From assembly GCA_964036665.1 (NCBI GenBank), contig OZ038528.1, positions 9,554,501-9,618,500 on the forward strand: DNA of 64,000 nt. Reading direction: 5' to 3'. The stretch is from Gordius sp. MW1. Its lineage: Eukaryota > Nematomorpha > Gordioida > Gordea > Gordiidae. Below are positions 63,279 to 64,000 of the stretch, in pieces. The position numbers and the translations under genes are program-made. The notes under the pieces were generated by a model, which saw only the letters and a list, made by a program, of their open reading frames with translations, was not told the DNA's origin and did not search any database. Positions within the stretch are counted from its first letter, which is position 1; each line of letters begins with the position of its first letter.

Positions 63279-64000
63279 CTACGCGATCATGATTTTAAAG
63301 TAATAGTTTTCCGATTCTGATAAATTTTTAATTTTTATCATCGAAACCACGTCTGAAAACGACAACTTTCATCGGATGCATACGGTTGAAAGAAAAATAT
63401 GTGAAAAATTTTGAGGTAAAAATATTTATTTTTTTCGATTCTATGTGAAAGAGCATGAAAAAATATATAAAAGTAAGCCAATTTGAGAATCCTATTATCC
63501 TCGATTTACTTCCGAAAAGAGGTTTTAAGCTGCCAGAACTATTCATTTTGACAAAAGACAACGTTTTATTGTTGCGATTAGTTTTTGTATCGCAACGTGA
63601 GTGCTTAATTTTTGAAAATGGCTCTATGCGATCACGATTTCAAAGTAATAGTTTTCTGATTCTGATAAATTTTTACTTTTTATCATCGAAACCACGTCTG
63701 AAAACGACAACTTTCATCGGATGCATACGGTTGAAAGAAAAATATGTGAAAAATTTTGAGGTAAAAATATTTTTTTTTCTATTCTATGTGAAAGAGCATA
63801 AAAAAATATATAAAAGTAAGCCAATTTGAGAATCCTATTATCCTCGATTGACTTCCGAAAAGAGGTTTTAAGCTGAGAGAACTATCATTTTGACAAAAGA
63901 CAACGTTTTATTGTTGCGATTAGTTTGTTGTATCGCAACGTGATGCTTAATTTTTGAAAATGGCTCTATGCGATTATGATTTCAAAGTAATAGTTTTCAG
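63279..64000 (+). repeat. Satellite segment, copy of 56400-57121
   Basis: Same order of states as 56400-57121 at an offset of 6,879 bp, including CACTACGCGATC, TTTTCCGATTC, the TTTTTTTTCTATTC run and CGATTATGATTTC. The window ends inside this monomer series. Confidence 0.8.

Larger units (their letters stand above)
38673..64000 (+). repeat. Satellite array, right segment (same monomer)
   Basis: The same unit resumes directly after the inserted element, in the same orientation and in exact phase with the sequence left of the insertion (the 8-bp ATTTTGAC is duplicated at the junction). It runs to the last base of the window, so the right array edge is also not seen. Variants typical of this half include GTGATACTTA in place of GTGAGTGCTTA, CATGGGATCATGG, TATTATATTCG and a TTTTTCATTTTTATC form near 58.5-62 kb. 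No coding or RNA gene was found. Confidence 0.97.

Noticed and set aside
1-64000. CRISPR array
   Set aside because: The regular spacing is of near-identical 344-bp units with no short repeat/unique spacer alternation and no cas genes; this is tandem satellite DNA.

Overview
The window is almost entirely one satellite DNA array, and I see no protein-coding or RNA gene. About 181 head-to-tail copies of an AT-rich monomer of about 344 bp (342-345 bp in the copies I measured) run from the first base to the last, all in the same orientation. The array therefore continues beyond both ends. Megabase-style tandem organisation, higher-order repeats (HORs) and an inserted hAT-type DNA transposon point to a nuclear eukaryotic chromosome, probably heterochromatin (centromeric, pericentromeric or subtelomeric). 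An insect or other invertebrate fits the composition and transposon type, but the species cannot be read from the sequence. I do not recognise the satellite family.

Layout. (1) 1-37117: array with nested HORs. It holds a 7-mer repeat (1-3840), a 4-mer tandem pair (3781-6420), a 7-mer pair (7660-12090), a long-range copy of 1087-3050 at 12100-14060, an 11-mer tandem pair (14281-21665), a block at 22675-26410 copied from 5465-9200, a 3-mer pair (29432-31499), a 2-mer pair (32021-33400) and a 1,479-bp block pair starting near 34890. (2) 37118-38672: a 1,555-bp insertion flanked by the 8-bp direct repeat ATTTTGAC. It starts TAGTG and ends CACTA, has GAGAC/GTCTC-rich self-complementary ends and no transposase, so it is a non-autonomous hAT-like element. 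The undamaged 'empty site' lies one HOR unit upstream at 35631-35638. (3) 38673-64000: the array resumes in register with the same HOR copy. It then passes through 5-mer (41841-45278), 12-mer (44960-51750), 3-mer (47383-49440), 6-mer (52480-56195), 5-mer (57661-60515) and 2-mer/4-mer (60516-62217) duplications. It ends with a block (63279-64000) that matches 56400-57121.

How it works as a whole. The sequence records satellite turnover: unequal exchange produces tandem duplications of whole numbers of monomers, and longer jumps copy multi-kilobase blocks 10-17 kb away. Chimeric monomers mark exchange points, and one transposon insertion is younger than the duplication that surrounds it. Recurrent reading frames on both strands (77 aa minus, 112 aa plus) are by-products of the repeat and are not annotated as genes. 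The most unusual items are the hAT-like element with hairpin ends beside its own empty site, a fresh 25-bp palindrome at 63017-63041 that looks like a template-switch mutation, and a conserved 8-bp-stem hairpin in most monomers.
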